Part shown: positions 16,999 to 25,454 of the stretch, piece after piece
How positions within the stretch are numbered: the stretch's first letter is position 1
Layout: each line of letters starts with the position of its first letter
DNA from: Anaerolineae bacterium
GTDB taxonomy: Bacteria; Chloroflexota; Anaerolineae; Aggregatilineales; Phototrophicaceae
Direction: 5' to 3'
Assembly: GCA_022843745.1 (NCBI GenBank)
Contig: JALHNB010000016.1
Location: forward strand, 1-53,108
Length of the DNA: 53,108 bases
Program-made: the position numbers and the translations under genes
Notes under the pieces: model-generated
What the model was told of the DNA's origin: nothing
The model's input: the letters and a program-made list of their open reading frames with translations, nothing else
Databases searched by the model: none

Positions 16999-18795
16999 AT
17001 GAAAAGTATTTCCAAATGGCTTGTGCTGGGCCTATGCCTTGCACTCTTAGGTACGCTTGTCATTCCCGTAATTGCACAGGAAGATATTTCTGGCCCCGGC
17101 GAAGGTGGCATTATTATCACGGGTAACACCGCTGATGACCCTGCGACCTTCAACCCCCTTCTCGCCAACGATACATCTTCATTTGATATTGTTCAGTGGC
17201 TCTACCCAGCACTGTTCACGGTCAACTGGCAAACTGGCGAAAGTGAGCCGAATCAACCCGGTGGTCTGGCCGAAAGCTGGTCATATGACGAAACAGGCAC
17301 GATTTTAACGATCAACCTGCGTCAAGACCTCGCATGGAATGACGGTACGCCGATCACTTCTGCCGACTATCTGTATGCAGTGAATGCTGTCCGCAGCGGT
17401 CAGATCGACAATTCCTATGCCAGCACTTTTGAAACAATGGCCGACGGATCACCTGCTGGTGGCAAAGTCGCCAGTGTAGAAGCGCCCGATCCCTATACTG
17501 TTGTCGTCACTTTCACGGAAGCTGACTGCGTGGCCTTCGAATCCGTGAATGACATTCAGGTTGTCCCTGCCCATGTCTTCCAGGAACTCTATGGCGAAGA
17601 CTACGCCGCGATGATGGAAGACCCGCGCTCGATCCCAACCGTTTCGTTTGGTGCATTCAAAGACATTGAGTTCGCCCCGGCGCAGCGTGTGAGCCTTGTC
17701 GCCGATCAGTCGTATCCCGACAGCCTCCTGGGTTATGTCAGCCCGGAAGAATGGGTCTATCTCTCGGTACCCGATGAGAATGTCGAAACCGAACGTTTCA
17801 TCGCGGGTGAGATCACCGTTCTGGCTGTTCCATCCACTCGCCAGAACGATTTCAAAACCGATCCGGCGCTGGCTGATTTTAAGACCTACGAATTTACCGG
17901 CAACGGCTTCACCTTCTTCGCCATGAACACCGCCGATCCCAGCAACCCACAACCCGGCCTGGACGAAGACGGTAATGCTCTCCCACAAATACCACATCCG
18001 GTTCTGGGTGATGTCCTCGTCCGCCGCGCTATTACCCAGGCAGTGGATATGGACGCGATTCTTGAAGGTATCCGCGATGGCAACGGCATCAAGGTCGCCA
18101 CGCACACCATCCCGACATCCTGGGTTTATAACCCCGACCTGCAATATACTTTCGATACTGCGGCTGCCCAGGCTCTGCTCGACGAAGCTGGATGGGTGGA
18201 TGATGACGGCGATGCTTCTACCCCGCGTGTCTGCCAGAACTGCCTGTATGCTCGTGAAGTAGACCCTGCTTTCGAAGGTTCACCTCTGTCACTCAAACTG
18301 CGCGTCCCCGAGGGCGGTGTGGTCGGTTCGCAGATAGGCGAATTTTTCAAGGCATCGCTGGACGAAATTGGCTTCAGCACCGATTTCCAGGCGATTGACT
18401 GGGGCAGCGCATTCCTGCCGGAACTGACAGGCCAGACATTCGATATGGCTCTGCTTTCGTGGAGTCTTGGCCTGCCTGTCGAGCCAGATGTTACTGACTT
18501 CTATACCCCAGCAGTGGACGTTCCTGGCGCTGGTTTCAATTTCACCTCCTACTACAACGAAGAATTGAACCAGATTCTTGCCGAAGCCCGCGTTGTCCCT
18601 GGCTGCGACCCTGAAGCCCGCAAGGCACTCTACCTGCGCGCACAGGAAATTCTGTTCAACGACGCGCCGTACTACTATATGTACGTCACCGAGTCGATGA
18701 CTGCCGTCCAGCCGAACCTCGAAAACTGGAACCCGACACCGTACTCCCGTATCTGGGATACCGATGCCTGGGCGTTGCTCGATCAACCGGAATAA
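16999..18795 (+). CDS. ABC transporter substrate-binding protein, family 5 (peptide/nickel type)
   Basis: AAGGAG lies eight bases before the ATG. Residues 1-26 form a signal peptide (KWLVLGLCLALLGTLVIPVIAQ). The mature protein shows family 5 hallmarks: DDPATFNPLLANDTSS, LAESW.YDETGTILTINLRQDLAWNDGTPITSADYLYAV, and the C-terminal NDAPYYYMYVTE. Length (598) fits DppA/OppA relatives. There is no lipobox Cys, so it is probably anchored otherwise or free outside the membrane. The permease genes follow after a hairpin; no ATPase gene is adjacent. The substrate is probably a peptide or other small solute, not determinable here. Confidence 0.92.
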   Translation: MKSISKWLVLGLCLALLGTLVIPVIAQEDISGPGEGGIIITGNTADDPATFNPLLANDTSSFDIVQWLYPALFTVNWQTGESEPNQPGGLAESWSYDETGTILTINLRQDLAWNDGTPITSADYLYAVNAVRSGQIDNSYASTFETMADGSPAGGKVASVEAPDPYTVVVTFTEADCVAFESVNDIQVVPAHVFQELYGEDYAAMMEDPRSIPTVSFGAFKDIEFAPAQRVSLVADQSYPDSLLGYVSPEEWVYLSVPDENVETERFIAGEITVLAVPSTRQNDFKTDPALADFKTYEFTGNGFTFFAMNTADPSNPQPGLDEDGNALPQIPHPVLGDVLVRRAITQAVDMDAILEGIRDGNGIKVATHTIPTSWVYNPDLQYTFDTAAAQALLDEAGWVDDDGDASTPRVCQNCLYAREVDPAFEGSPLSLKLRVPEGGVVGSQIGEFFKASLDEIGFSTDFQAIDWGSAFLPELTGQTFDMALLSWSLGLPVEPDVTDFYTPAVDVPGAGFNFTSYYNEELNQILAEARVVPGCDPEARKALYLRAQEILFNDAPYYYMYVTESMTAVQPNLENWNPTPYSRIWDTDAWALLDQPE

Positions 18796-18815
18796 TCGGT
18801 AGATATTGAACTTCC

Positions 18816-18857
18816 AAATGCAGTGCCAGGGATAACCTCTGGTGCTGCATTTATTTC
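18816..18857 (+). terminator. Intra-operon hairpin between binding protein and permease genes
   Basis: AAATGCAG (18816-18823) pairs with CTGCATTT (18845-18852). The stem continues inward through GCCAG/CTGGT, and ATTTCTT follows. It probably ends or slows part of the transcripts, giving more binding protein than permease. Confidence 0.6.
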
Positions 18858-18891
18858 TTACCGCACGGGCAGTTGTTAGCAGGTCGTTTTT

Positions 18892-19965
18892 ATGAACCAC
18901 TTCATCATTCGCCGACTTATTCAGGCGATTCCCACCTTTTTTGGTATCACGATTATCTCGTATTTCATTATCGCAGCCGCACCGGGCGACCCGGTTTCCA
19001 TCCTGACATTTAATCCCCGAACAAGCATGGAGGAACGCCAGCGGTTAGCCGCCCGTTTAGGCGTGAATGATCCCATTTATCTTCAGTATTTGCGCTGGCT
19101 CGTTGGCGATGACTGGATGCGTTGGGATACCGACGGTGATGGACTGTCAGATCGTTCCATCTTGATCCCGTTGGACGCAGATGGAGATGGCGAACCGGAT
19201 CCACCAGGGGAACGCCTGGGCATTCTACGCGGCGATTTTGGACGCTCATTCACTTATCGCGAAAACCCTCTGAAATTGATCGGCGAACGGCTTCCGGCGA
19301 CCATTGAGCTGAATATCGCCACGCTGCTCATCAGTGTACCACTAGGCATTACGATAGGCATTTTAGCGGCGATCTGGCGCGGGAAAAGCTTTGACCAATC
19401 GGCGCGTGTTCTGGCTGTGGTTGGAGATTCCGTGCCTAGCTTTTTGATGGCTTTCGGTTTGATTATGATTTTCGGTGCGCCTACATTCAATCTGCTGCCG
19501 ATGGGCGGCATGTGCGCCCCGGTGCGCGGTGGCTGCCCGCCCATTTATCAACGCCTGGAATATCTTGTTCTGCCGACCATTGCGCTTTCACTCGGCGGCA
19601 TTGCCGGGTGGTCACGCTTCATGCGTGCCGCGATGCTCGAAACGATCACCAGTGATTACGTTCGCACAGCCAAAGCCAAAGGACTCAGTAACCGAGCCGT
19701 CTGGTTCCGCCACAGCGCCCGTAACGCCCTGATCCCAATGGCAACATTCCTGGGGCCGACGTTCGTCAGTTTGCTCGGCGGCGCGACCATTATCGAAACC
19801 ATTTTTTCGTGGCCTGGAGTTGGGCGCTTGCTGACACAATCCGTAAGTGCGCAGGATTATCCGGTCATTATGGCATCCGTCGTCATTGGTTCGGTGCTGA
19901 CCATTCTAGGATTTCTGATTTCCGATATTCTCTACGCGGTGTTTGACCCGCGCATCCGGCTCTAA
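18892..19965 (+). CDS. ABC transporter permease, DppB type, with EF-hand-like insertion
   Basis: The 357-residue integral membrane protein starts MNHFIIRRLIQAIPTFFGITIISYFII, the standard DppB beginning. The ATPase-coupling EAA loop appears as RAAMLETITSDYVRTAKAKGLS, and the end LISDILYAVFDPRIRL is typical. Six transmembrane helices are expected. Unusually, the first extracytoplasmic loop carries two DxDxDG loops, DTDGDGLSD (residues 79-87) and DADGDGEPD (95-103), which look like calcium-binding repeats. The stop lies 16 bases before the partner permease start. Confidence 0.92.
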   Translation: MNHFIIRRLIQAIPTFFGITIISYFIIAAAPGDPVSILTFNPRTSMEERQRLAARLGVNDPIYLQYLRWLVGDDWMRWDTDGDGLSDRSILIPLDADGDGEPDPPGERLGILRGDFGRSFTYRENPLKLIGERLPATIELNIATLLISVPLGITIGILAAIWRGKSFDQSARVLAVVGDSVPSFLMAFGLIMIFGAPTFNLLPMGGMCAPVRGGCPPIYQRLEYLVLPTIALSLGGIAGWSRFMRAAMLETITSDYVRTAKAKGLSNRAVWFRHSARNALIPMATFLGPTFVSLLGGATIIETIFSWPGVGRLLTQSVSAQDYPVIMASVVIGSVLTILGFLISDILYAVFDPRIRL

Positions 19966-19981
19966 GGTGTCACGAGGAATT

Positions 19982-20896
19982 ATGACCGCACAACCATCCA
20001 TCACGAAAATCGGAATACCTTTACACGAAGAAATCCGCACCAAATCGCTGCTGCAAAAGGCGCTTTATCGCGTCTGGCATGACCGGCTCACTATGACCGC
20101 GCTCATCATCATCGTCATCCTCACAACACTGGCGATCCTAGCACCATTTATAAGCAACCAAATTCTCCAGGTTGAGTATGATAAACCTGACCTCCGCAAT
20201 AATTATGCCCCTATTGGCGCACCAGGGCATATCCTGGGTACAGACGACCTGGGGCGCGATCATCTCGCCCGGCTGCTGTATGGGGGGCAGGTTTCGCTGG
20301 GGATCGCATTTTTTGCCGCGATTCTCGCGATTATTATCGGCGTAACGGTTGGCGTGATCTCTGGTTACTACGGCGGGTTCATTGATGATTTTGTCATCTG
20401 GTTCATCACGACACTCGATTCGATCCCATCGTTGTTCCTGCTGCTGATTATCAGCGCTGTTCTTTCCCCTGGCCCATTCAGTCTGGTACTTATTCTCGCA
20501 TTTTTGGGATGGATTGGCGCGACACGTATTGTTCGCGGTGAAACTTTTTCGCTGCGTGAGCGCGATTTTACACTAGCTGCGCGTTCAATGGGTGCTTCCG
20601 ATTGGCGTATCATGTTCGTGCATATCGTACCCAATGTCGCCTCGCTGCTGATTATTTCCCTGACATCGGCTATCGGCGGTCTGATTTTGACCGAATCGGC
20701 GCTCAGTTTTCTCGGTTTTGGTGTCAAAGCGCCCACGCCAAGTTGGGGCAATATGCTCAGTGGCGGGATTGATTTGCTGCGGCGTGCGCCACATCTGATC
20801 TTTGTTCCCGGAATTCTTATCTCACTCACCGTGTTTTGCTTGTATTTGATTGGTGATGGCCTGCGCGATGCCTTTGACCCGCGAATTTCTGATTAA
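19982..20896 (+). CDS. ABC transporter permease, DppC type
   Basis: The ATG at 19982 is chosen because it follows CGAGGA; an earlier in-frame ATG at 19943 lies inside the upstream permease gene. The product (304 residues) has the DppC N-terminal helix (LTMTALIIIVILTTLAILAPFI), the signature GTDDLGRDHLARLLYGGQVSLGIAF, and the EAA loop with LAARSMGASDWRIMFVHIVPN. It ends LRDAFDPRISD. With DppB it forms the membrane channel for the family 5 binding protein. The cognate ATPase genes must be elsewhere. Confidence 0.93.
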   Translation: MTAQPSITKIGIPLHEEIRTKSLLQKALYRVWHDRLTMTALIIIVILTTLAILAPFISNQILQVEYDKPDLRNNYAPIGAPGHILGTDDLGRDHLARLLYGGQVSLGIAFFAAILAIIIGVTVGVISGYYGGFIDDFVIWFITTLDSIPSLFLLLIISAVLSPGPFSLVLILAFLGWIGATRIVRGETFSLRERDFTLAARSMGASDWRIMFVHIVPNVASLLIISLTSAIGGLILTESALSFLGFGVKAPTPSWGNMLSGGIDLLRRAPHLIFVPGILISLTVFCLYLIGDGLRDAFDPRISD

Positions 20897-20919
20897 TTTT
20901 ATTGCGGCCAGGTTGAGAA

Positions 20920-20952
20920 TCAAAAATCCGTCTCTCAGGTGAGAAACGGATT
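20920..20952 (-). terminator. Rho-independent terminator of tRNA-Pro
   Basis: On the minus strand an AATCCGT...ACGGATT stem, with an inner TCTC/GAGA stem and a 4-base loop, is followed by a T tract (20922-20926). It lies six bases beyond the tRNA 3' end. On the plus strand no T run follows, so it mainly serves the tRNA. Confidence 0.8.
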
Positions 20953-20957
20953 ATTAG

Positions 20958-21031
20958 TCGGGGCGGCGGGATTCGAACCCACGACCTCTTGCACCCCATG
21001 CAAGCGCGCTACCAGGCTGCGCCACGCCCCG
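20958..21031 (-). tRNA. tRNA-Pro (anticodon GGG)
   Basis: The minus strand folds into a complete cloverleaf. The acceptor stem CGGGGCG/CGCCCCG has seven pairs, with discriminator A at 20958. The D arm is GCGC AGCCTGGTA GCGC. The anticodon stem is CTTGC/GCAAG with loop ATGGGGT, so the anticodon is GGG and reads CCC/CCU. The T arm is GTGGG TTCGAAT CCCGC. The 3' CCA is not encoded. Confidence 0.96.
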
Positions 21032-21044
21032 TAAAATCTCGGCA

Positions 21045-21073
21045 AGTATAGCCGATGGCTGAAGGGGTTGCAA
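21045..21073 (-). promoter_or_regulatory. Predicted sigma70 promoter of tRNA-Pro
   Basis: On the minus strand TTGCAA (21068-21073) and TATACT (21045-21050) are separated by exactly 17 bases. The -10 box ends 13 bases before the mature tRNA 5' end, leaving a very short leader. Confidence 0.65.
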
Positions 21074-21099
21074 GTCTCAAAGCGGATAGGTTGTAATGT

Positions 21100-21195
21100 T
21101 TATACGTTCACGTTAATACCCTCAATATCGTCGATGATGACCTGCGTGATGCCTTCTATATCATCGCGGTGGTATGCGTGATGCCCTTAATCCCG
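21100..21195 (-). repeat. Degenerate 30-33 bp repeats, possible relic of a coding repeat
   Basis: On the minus strand three related units follow one another with 30- and 33-base spacing. Two lie in one frame and encode DDIEGITQVIID and DDIEGIN, differing mainly at third codon positions; the first is frameshifted. There is no start codon and stops flank it. The rest of the 21041-21245 gap shows no gene. Confidence 0.3.
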
Positions 21196-21245
21196 AACCC
21201 GCAGACTATAGCCGTTCGATTTATTGCTGAAGTGATCGCTTAACG

Positions 21246-21752
21246 CTAGTTTCCAGGGCTTTGATACTGGGTCTCTAACTGCGCTTTGAGTTCATTCTGT
21301 TGTGCAATGATGCGATCAATCTCACCGATAATCTCTGCCACGATATTTCCCAGGCTGTCAACATCCCCGTTAGCATACGCCTGAAAATTATCGACTGCTT
21401 TGTTCATGCTATCAATCATCAGCATTTGAACGCCCTGTGCGCAATCCGGTGTCACCACTTTGCTGGCTTCGTTACGCACTTTCGACATATGAATAATAGT
21501 ATCGTGCATCTCCTGGCGGTTTTGGGTCGCAGCCGTATTGACCGATTTCATGAATTCCGCCACAAAAAATTCGGATGCCTGCGCCCAGGTATCAAGGCCT
21601 TGAGTCTGGCTGCAATCGCCTTCGAAAACGGTGGTCGGTGGCGGCTCCAGCGTAATTGGCACAGGCGTACCTGCTGGCGCATCACCAATCGCGCAGGCCG
21701 TCAACACCAGTAAAGATAGACCAATCAGGCAATACCGTAAAATTGCGCGCAT
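21246..21752 (-). CDS. Small putative lipoprotein, unknown function
   Basis: The N-terminus MRAILRYCLIGLSLLVLTACAIG has a hydrophobic segment ending in the lipobox LTAC, so the protein is predicted to be lipidated at Cys20 and anchored outside the cytoplasmic membrane. The remaining 148 residues are polar and mostly helical (ASEFFVAEFMKSVNTAATQNRQEMHDTIIHMSKVR). They include two further cysteines (in GDCSQTQG and TPDCAQG) that could form a disulfide. No known domain is recognised. It is divergent from the FtsK-like gene, sharing an upstream region with repeats. Confidence 0.75.
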   Translation of the reverse strand: MRAILRYCLIGLSLLVLTACAIGDAPAGTPVPITLEPPPTTVFEGDCSQTQGLDTWAQASEFFVAEFMKSVNTAATQNRQEMHDTIIHMSKVRNEASKVVTPDCAQGVQMLMIDSMNKAVDNFQAYANGDVDSLGNIVAEIIGEIDRIIAQQNELKAQLETQYQSPGN

Positions 21753-21798
21753 CCAGAACTCCTCATCATGAGCGTTTCAATTAGCCTAACATGAGCTA

Positions 21799-21855
21799 TT
21801 GATCGCGTCAATTGAGGCAATAACCCGGCCAATTGATGGGTTGATCGCGGCAATT
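21799..21855. repeat. Paired 15-bp direct repeats in a divergent promoter region
   Basis: TTGATCGCGTCAATT (21799-21813) and TTGATCGCGGCAATT (21841-21855) differ at one base and start 42 bases apart, about four helical turns. Between them lies a further CCAATTGA. The second copy touches the predicted -35 box of the FtsK-like gene. Confidence 0.5.
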
Positions 21856-21882
21856 TGCGAAGTATGAAGAATCGCATAGAAT
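21855..21882 (+). promoter_or_regulatory. Predicted promoter of the FtsK-like gene
   Basis: TTGCGA (21855-21860) and TAGAAT (21877-21882) are 16 bases apart. The match is moderate. GAGAGGGG before the ATG at 21921 is the likely ribosome binding site. Confidence 0.4.
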
Positions 21883-21920
21883 CAATCATAGGAACATGCA
21901 CACTTTAGAGAGGGGTTCAC

Positions 21921-23486
21921 ATGCCTCAGTTACTCAGCCGACGGGACGAAACCGGTTGGTTAACGCCATCAATGGCCGATATTTTAAAACAAGGGACAGC
22001 AGCGCTGCCAGCTGAAGACCTCATTCGCAGTCAGGTGAATGAGATTCAACAAATGCTCACTGAACTCGAAACACCCGCGCGAATCATTGATGTGCGTCCA
22101 TCGCCCTCTCATATCCTGTATATCGCCCGTCCTGAAATTGTCGGACGGCGCAGTAACCGCAGACCCGTCACGCCCGCAGAAATTCGGCGCAGCCTGGGGA
22201 CGATTGCGGAAAGACGTACAGATTGGACGCTGGGATTTCTTCCAAAGATTCTGGATGATGATGAAAGCATCGGTATTCTACTGCGAACCGAAGAACATCA
22301 GCCGCTTAAGCTGCGCCAGCTCGTCATCGGCAATGCGTTCTTGCACCATCAATCGACGTTAGCCCTGGTACTTGGTGTCACCGTCGATCAGCAGATGATC
22401 GTGCGTGACCTGACGGCGCTCAAAAATTTACTTATTGTTGGTTCAGACAGCGCCCGGCGGCATCTCATTCGCGAAATTTTGCTGACTCTGGGTTTATTTA
22501 ACACCCCGGCTGAAATGCGTTTTGCGCTTGTCGGGGAGAACGCCAAAACATTCGACGATTTCTCCGCTGCCCCACACCTGCTGGGGAAAGTGGTTCATGA
22601 GGTCGAGGGTGGCATTCGCTTGCTCGACGGAATGCTCAAGGAATCCGAGCGACGGCGGCAGTGGTTCCTCGAAGCTCAGGTTGAGTCGTTTCAAGACTAT
22701 AACGTCTATCTCCAAAGACAAAACGAACCACCCATCCCGCGCATTCTGCTCATTCTTGACTTACTTTCGGATGTGGGCTGGCAGGAAGCGCATGAGCGTT
22801 GGATTCCTACCATCTACGATCTGCTCGTTAATGGTGCAAAAGTCGGCATTCATCTGTTGCTGACCGCTACCCAGCAAACGGATGTACCTGAAACGCTCGA
22901 AAACGCGCTGGATACTCAATTTATCATGCGCTCGGCGAATCCGGATTTAGCTGAGAACCTGAAAAATTTTCATAGTTCAGCCTTACGTTTCATTGATGCT
23001 TTTATTATCGACAAGAAACAAACAACTGTGATTACTCCAGTTGAACTGTGCGCTGTTGGCGACGATGAAATCCAGCGATTGACCACATACTGGCGGCAGA
23101 TGGCAACCCAACGCGCCCAAGACCCCAAGATACAGGTTCGGAAAACGGGACTCACTGACCTGCTCCCTGAAGTCGATCACGAACCCCGTATGGCCGCGCC
23201 AATGCCCACCCGAACGCGCGTCGGCACACTGGCCAAAGCAACGCAGGCGCTTTCCAGCAATGTTGAAGATCGAATCCTGGGGCAAGCTCAGGCTCTCGCG
23301 GCTTATTTAGGCTGGATCGGGATGGGACCACTGCGGGATGTGCTGGGGTTATCTTCCGGTGAGGCTCGCGCAATTCTGGCCGCATTGCAAAATCTCGGCA
23401 TCGTTGAAAATGGCGATACGCCCATTTTGCGCTTTGTCCGGCTTGTCGATAATCCTCTGTTTGATAGCGACCAGGAACAACCATAA
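21921..23486 (+). CDS. FtsK/SpoIIIE-like protein with degenerate nucleotide site
   Basis: The 521-residue protein matches the FtsK motor outline without membrane helices. A beta-rich part (about 50-165) precedes the RecA-like core. Recognisable FtsK landmarks are GGIRLLDGMLKESERRRQWF with QDYNVYLQ (about 230-265) and NGAKVGIHLLLTATQQTD (about 304-321). At the Walker A position (about 174-180) it reads GSDSARR, with no GK[ST]. Walker B is ILLILD followed by L instead of E. The C-terminus (about 450-510) looks like a winged helix (LGWIGMGPLRDVLGLSSGEARAILAALQNLGIV). It is therefore probably not an ATP-driven DNA pump and may be a structural or regulatory subunit. No partner gene is adjacent. 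Confidence 0.8.
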   Translation: MPQLLSRRDETGWLTPSMADILKQGTAALPAEDLIRSQVNEIQQMLTELETPARIIDVRPSPSHILYIARPEIVGRRSNRRPVTPAEIRRSLGTIAERRTDWTLGFLPKILDDDESIGILLRTEEHQPLKLRQLVIGNAFLHHQSTLALVLGVTVDQQMIVRDLTALKNLLIVGSDSARRHLIREILLTLGLFNTPAEMRFALVGENAKTFDDFSAAPHLLGKVVHEVEGGIRLLDGMLKESERRRQWFLEAQVESFQDYNVYLQRQNEPPIPRILLILDLLSDVGWQEAHERWIPTIYDLLVNGAKVGIHLLLTATQQTDVPETLENALDTQFIMRSANPDLAENLKNFHSSALRFIDAFIIDKKQTTVITPVELCAVGDDEIQRLTTYWRQMATQRAQDPKIQVRKTGLTDLLPEVDHEPRMAAPMPTRTRVGTLAKATQALSSNVEDRILGQAQALAAYLGWIGMGPLRDVLGLSSGEARAILAALQNLGIVENGDTPILRFVRLVDNPLFDSDQEQP

Positions 23487-23499
23487 GCACAAATTGATA

Positions 23500-23539
23500 A
23501 TGCGATAAGAGTAGGTGCTGTCACTTGCCCTTATCGCAT
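23500..23539. terminator. Inverted repeat between convergent genes, possible bidirectional terminator
   Basis: Perfect 10-bp arms ATGCGATAAG (23500-23509) and CTTATCGCAT (23530-23539) lie between the convergent FtsK-like and LCP genes. An inner GTG/CAC pair could extend the structure. T tracts are weak on both strands, so efficiency is uncertain. Confidence 0.5.
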
Positions 23540-23569
23540 CATTTTACGCAGAATTCAGGTGTGATGCCC

Positions 23570-25288
23570 TTATTCGCCTTCGACTTCCCCTTCGCTCGCC
23601 CCTACTGGAAGCACTGCAAAGGTACATGAATTATAGCTACTGCCCAGAATCACCTCAAAATCAGACTGACGATTGGGGTCTGGCTGCACAAGAATATTCT
23701 CTGGCTTGATATTAAGAATCTTGGCGATTTCGTCGCGACTGCTGCCTTTGCTTTGTCCCGTGTAATCAACTAAAGTCGTCTCAACATAATCAGTACGGTC
23801 AGCCGTTCCCATTGGGATAGCGCTCAAACCACTCCAGCCTAACCGATCCGCCGCGACACGATCCCAATCAGCATTCGTCGTGCCATTCAGGACGCGAATC
23901 TGCGCACCGTCAATGACAATCTGGCTTTCGGTAGGCGGCTGATAAAAATCTTCCAGCAGCGGCCTGAGCGTGTCATAAAGCGGCAGTTGGACATAATCCC
24001 CGTCCGGTGTCTGCCAGGGCAGCGTATGATACGTGCGCGTCAGGGCGAAATTTTCGATAGAGCCGGGGTTGAGATTCAGCGCAATCGGCAAGAGTCCAAG
24101 CATATCCTCAAGGCCAAGATTCGTATCGACCACCTGGGTAACTTGCCCCCAGAGTTGTGGCAAATTGGCAAGCTCGCCTGTATCGCGTGCTTTACGCCAT
24201 ATGGCACGAAGGATTTGCTGTTGGCGGCGACCACGATCAAAATCGGTACTGTTAAAGCGTGAACGGGCATACCACAGCGCTTCCGGCCCTGTCAGGTGAT
24301 AATAGCCCACATCCAGCGCAAAATAGCCCTCTTCGTTCACACGACGCGCCATAGAGGGTACTTCTGCGCCCACCAGCGGCAAATCTTCAATCGCGCAATC
24401 GACGGTCACATCCACGCCGCCAATCGTGTCGATAATTTCTTTAAAGCCGCTGAGGTCAATCATGGCATAGTAATGCACGTTAACGCCAAAATTATACAGA
24501 AGCATCTGGCGCATCAGTTCAAATGTACCGTCTGACCAGCCTCCACTTTGCCCACGCGCATAGGTCTGGTTAATACGCGCCATTCTCCAGGCAGGAATAT
24601 AGACGAACAGATCGCGCGGGAGGCTCAACATGCCGACGGTGCCTGTCGTCCGGTTGATCGAGAGGATAATCATCGTGTCCGTGCGGACAAATCCATCGTT
24701 GGTGATTTCGCCATCACTGCCTAATAGAAGCACATTAAACAGGTCATATCCGTGTCGATCAATCGGCTCGACACGCGTCGGAATGGCTGTCACATCGACT
24801 TGTCCGGCATCAGGATCACCCAGAAACATCACCGTTGGCAGCGGGCGCGTGGCCTGTAACGTAATGGGTGGCTGTGTGGCAGCAAGTGTCACTTCAAGCG
24901 TTGCAGCGCTGGTATTCGTAGCAAGAAGTTCAGGCGCATGAGGAGTATTGGTTGCAAAGGCCTGCGCGATAATAACCGGCTCTGGTGTAGCCGTTGGAGC
25001 GACATCAACGGGTGGCTTAACATTCTGGGCGTTACTCATTTTATAAAATGAGACTGAGCGCAAATCTTTCGCACTGGGACTCATCAGAGTCGGCGCAAGC
25101 ACTGTTGCCGTCAGCGGGTAGATGCTGCTGCGCTGCTCGGCCTCGACCTGTTCCCCAACGCGGCGTACATAAGCCTGGATAATACCCAACGCCGCCCAGA
25201 GAATCGCCACCATCAAAATGAATGGCACAATGCGAAAGGCGATAAATCCGGCGGTGCGTCGTAAGCGGGATGGATTACGAACAGACAT
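23570..25288 (-). CDS. LytR-CpsA-Psr (LCP) family protein with LytR C-terminal domain
   Basis: CGGAG lies before the ATG (MSVRNPSRLRRTAG). One membrane helix (about 15-36) is followed by a Thr/Pro-rich linker. The LCP domain (about 195-390) has TDTMIILSINRTTGTVGMLSLPRDLFV, GGVDVTVDC and YARSRFNSTDFDRGRRQQQIL, where the arginines bind the polyprenyl pyrophosphate head group. A LytR_C-type domain follows (about 445-550, IRVLNGT...). LCP enzymes attach glycopolymers to the cell wall outside the membrane. That fits the glycosyltransferase array in this window, though the two are 18 kb apart. The length of 572 is long because of the linker and extra domain. Confidence 0.93.
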   Translation of the reverse strand: MSVRNPSRLRRTAGFIAFRIVPFILMVAILWAALGIIQAYVRRVGEQVEAEQRSSIYPLTATVLAPTLMSPSAKDLRSVSFYKMSNAQNVKPPVDVAPTATPEPVIIAQAFATNTPHAPELLATNTSAATLEVTLAATQPPITLQATRPLPTVMFLGDPDAGQVDVTAIPTRVEPIDRHGYDLFNVLLLGSDGEITNDGFVRTDTMIILSINRTTGTVGMLSLPRDLFVYIPAWRMARINQTYARGQSGGWSDGTFELMRQMLLYNFGVNVHYYAMIDLSGFKEIIDTIGGVDVTVDCAIEDLPLVGAEVPSMARRVNEEGYFALDVGYYHLTGPEALWYARSRFNSTDFDRGRRQQQILRAIWRKARDTGELANLPQLWGQVTQVVDTNLGLEDMLGLLPIALNLNPGSIENFALTRTYHTLPWQTPDGDYVQLPLYDTLRPLLEDFYQPPTESQIVIDGAQIRVLNGTTNADWDRVAADRLGWSGLSAIPMGTADRTDYVETTLVDYTGQSKGSSRDEIAKILNIKPENILVQPDPNRQSDFEVILGSSYNSCTFAVLPVGASEGEVEGE

Positions 25289-25367
25289 AAAAACTCCGAT
25301 ATAGCTTCAAAATCGGAGATAAGTTTAGCTGATCTATGGGTTGGTTGCGATGCTTAGTTGAAAATCA

Positions 25368-25439
25368 TAGGGATAGCGCAGAGTTCAACAGCCTGTCACC
25401 CGGCCTGCTGTTAGGGATAAGTCAGAGTTCAACAGGCTG
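25368..25439. repeat. Pair of 28-bp direct repeats upstream of the LCP gene
   Basis: Copies at 25368-25395 and 25412-25439 match at 24 of 28 positions. Each contains TAGGGATA, then CAGAGTTCAACAG, then CTG. An inverted AACAGC/GCTGTT lies between them. They occupy most of the gap between the LysM gene end and the LCP start. Confidence 0.6.
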
Positions 25440-25454
25440 CTTTTGATACTGCGT

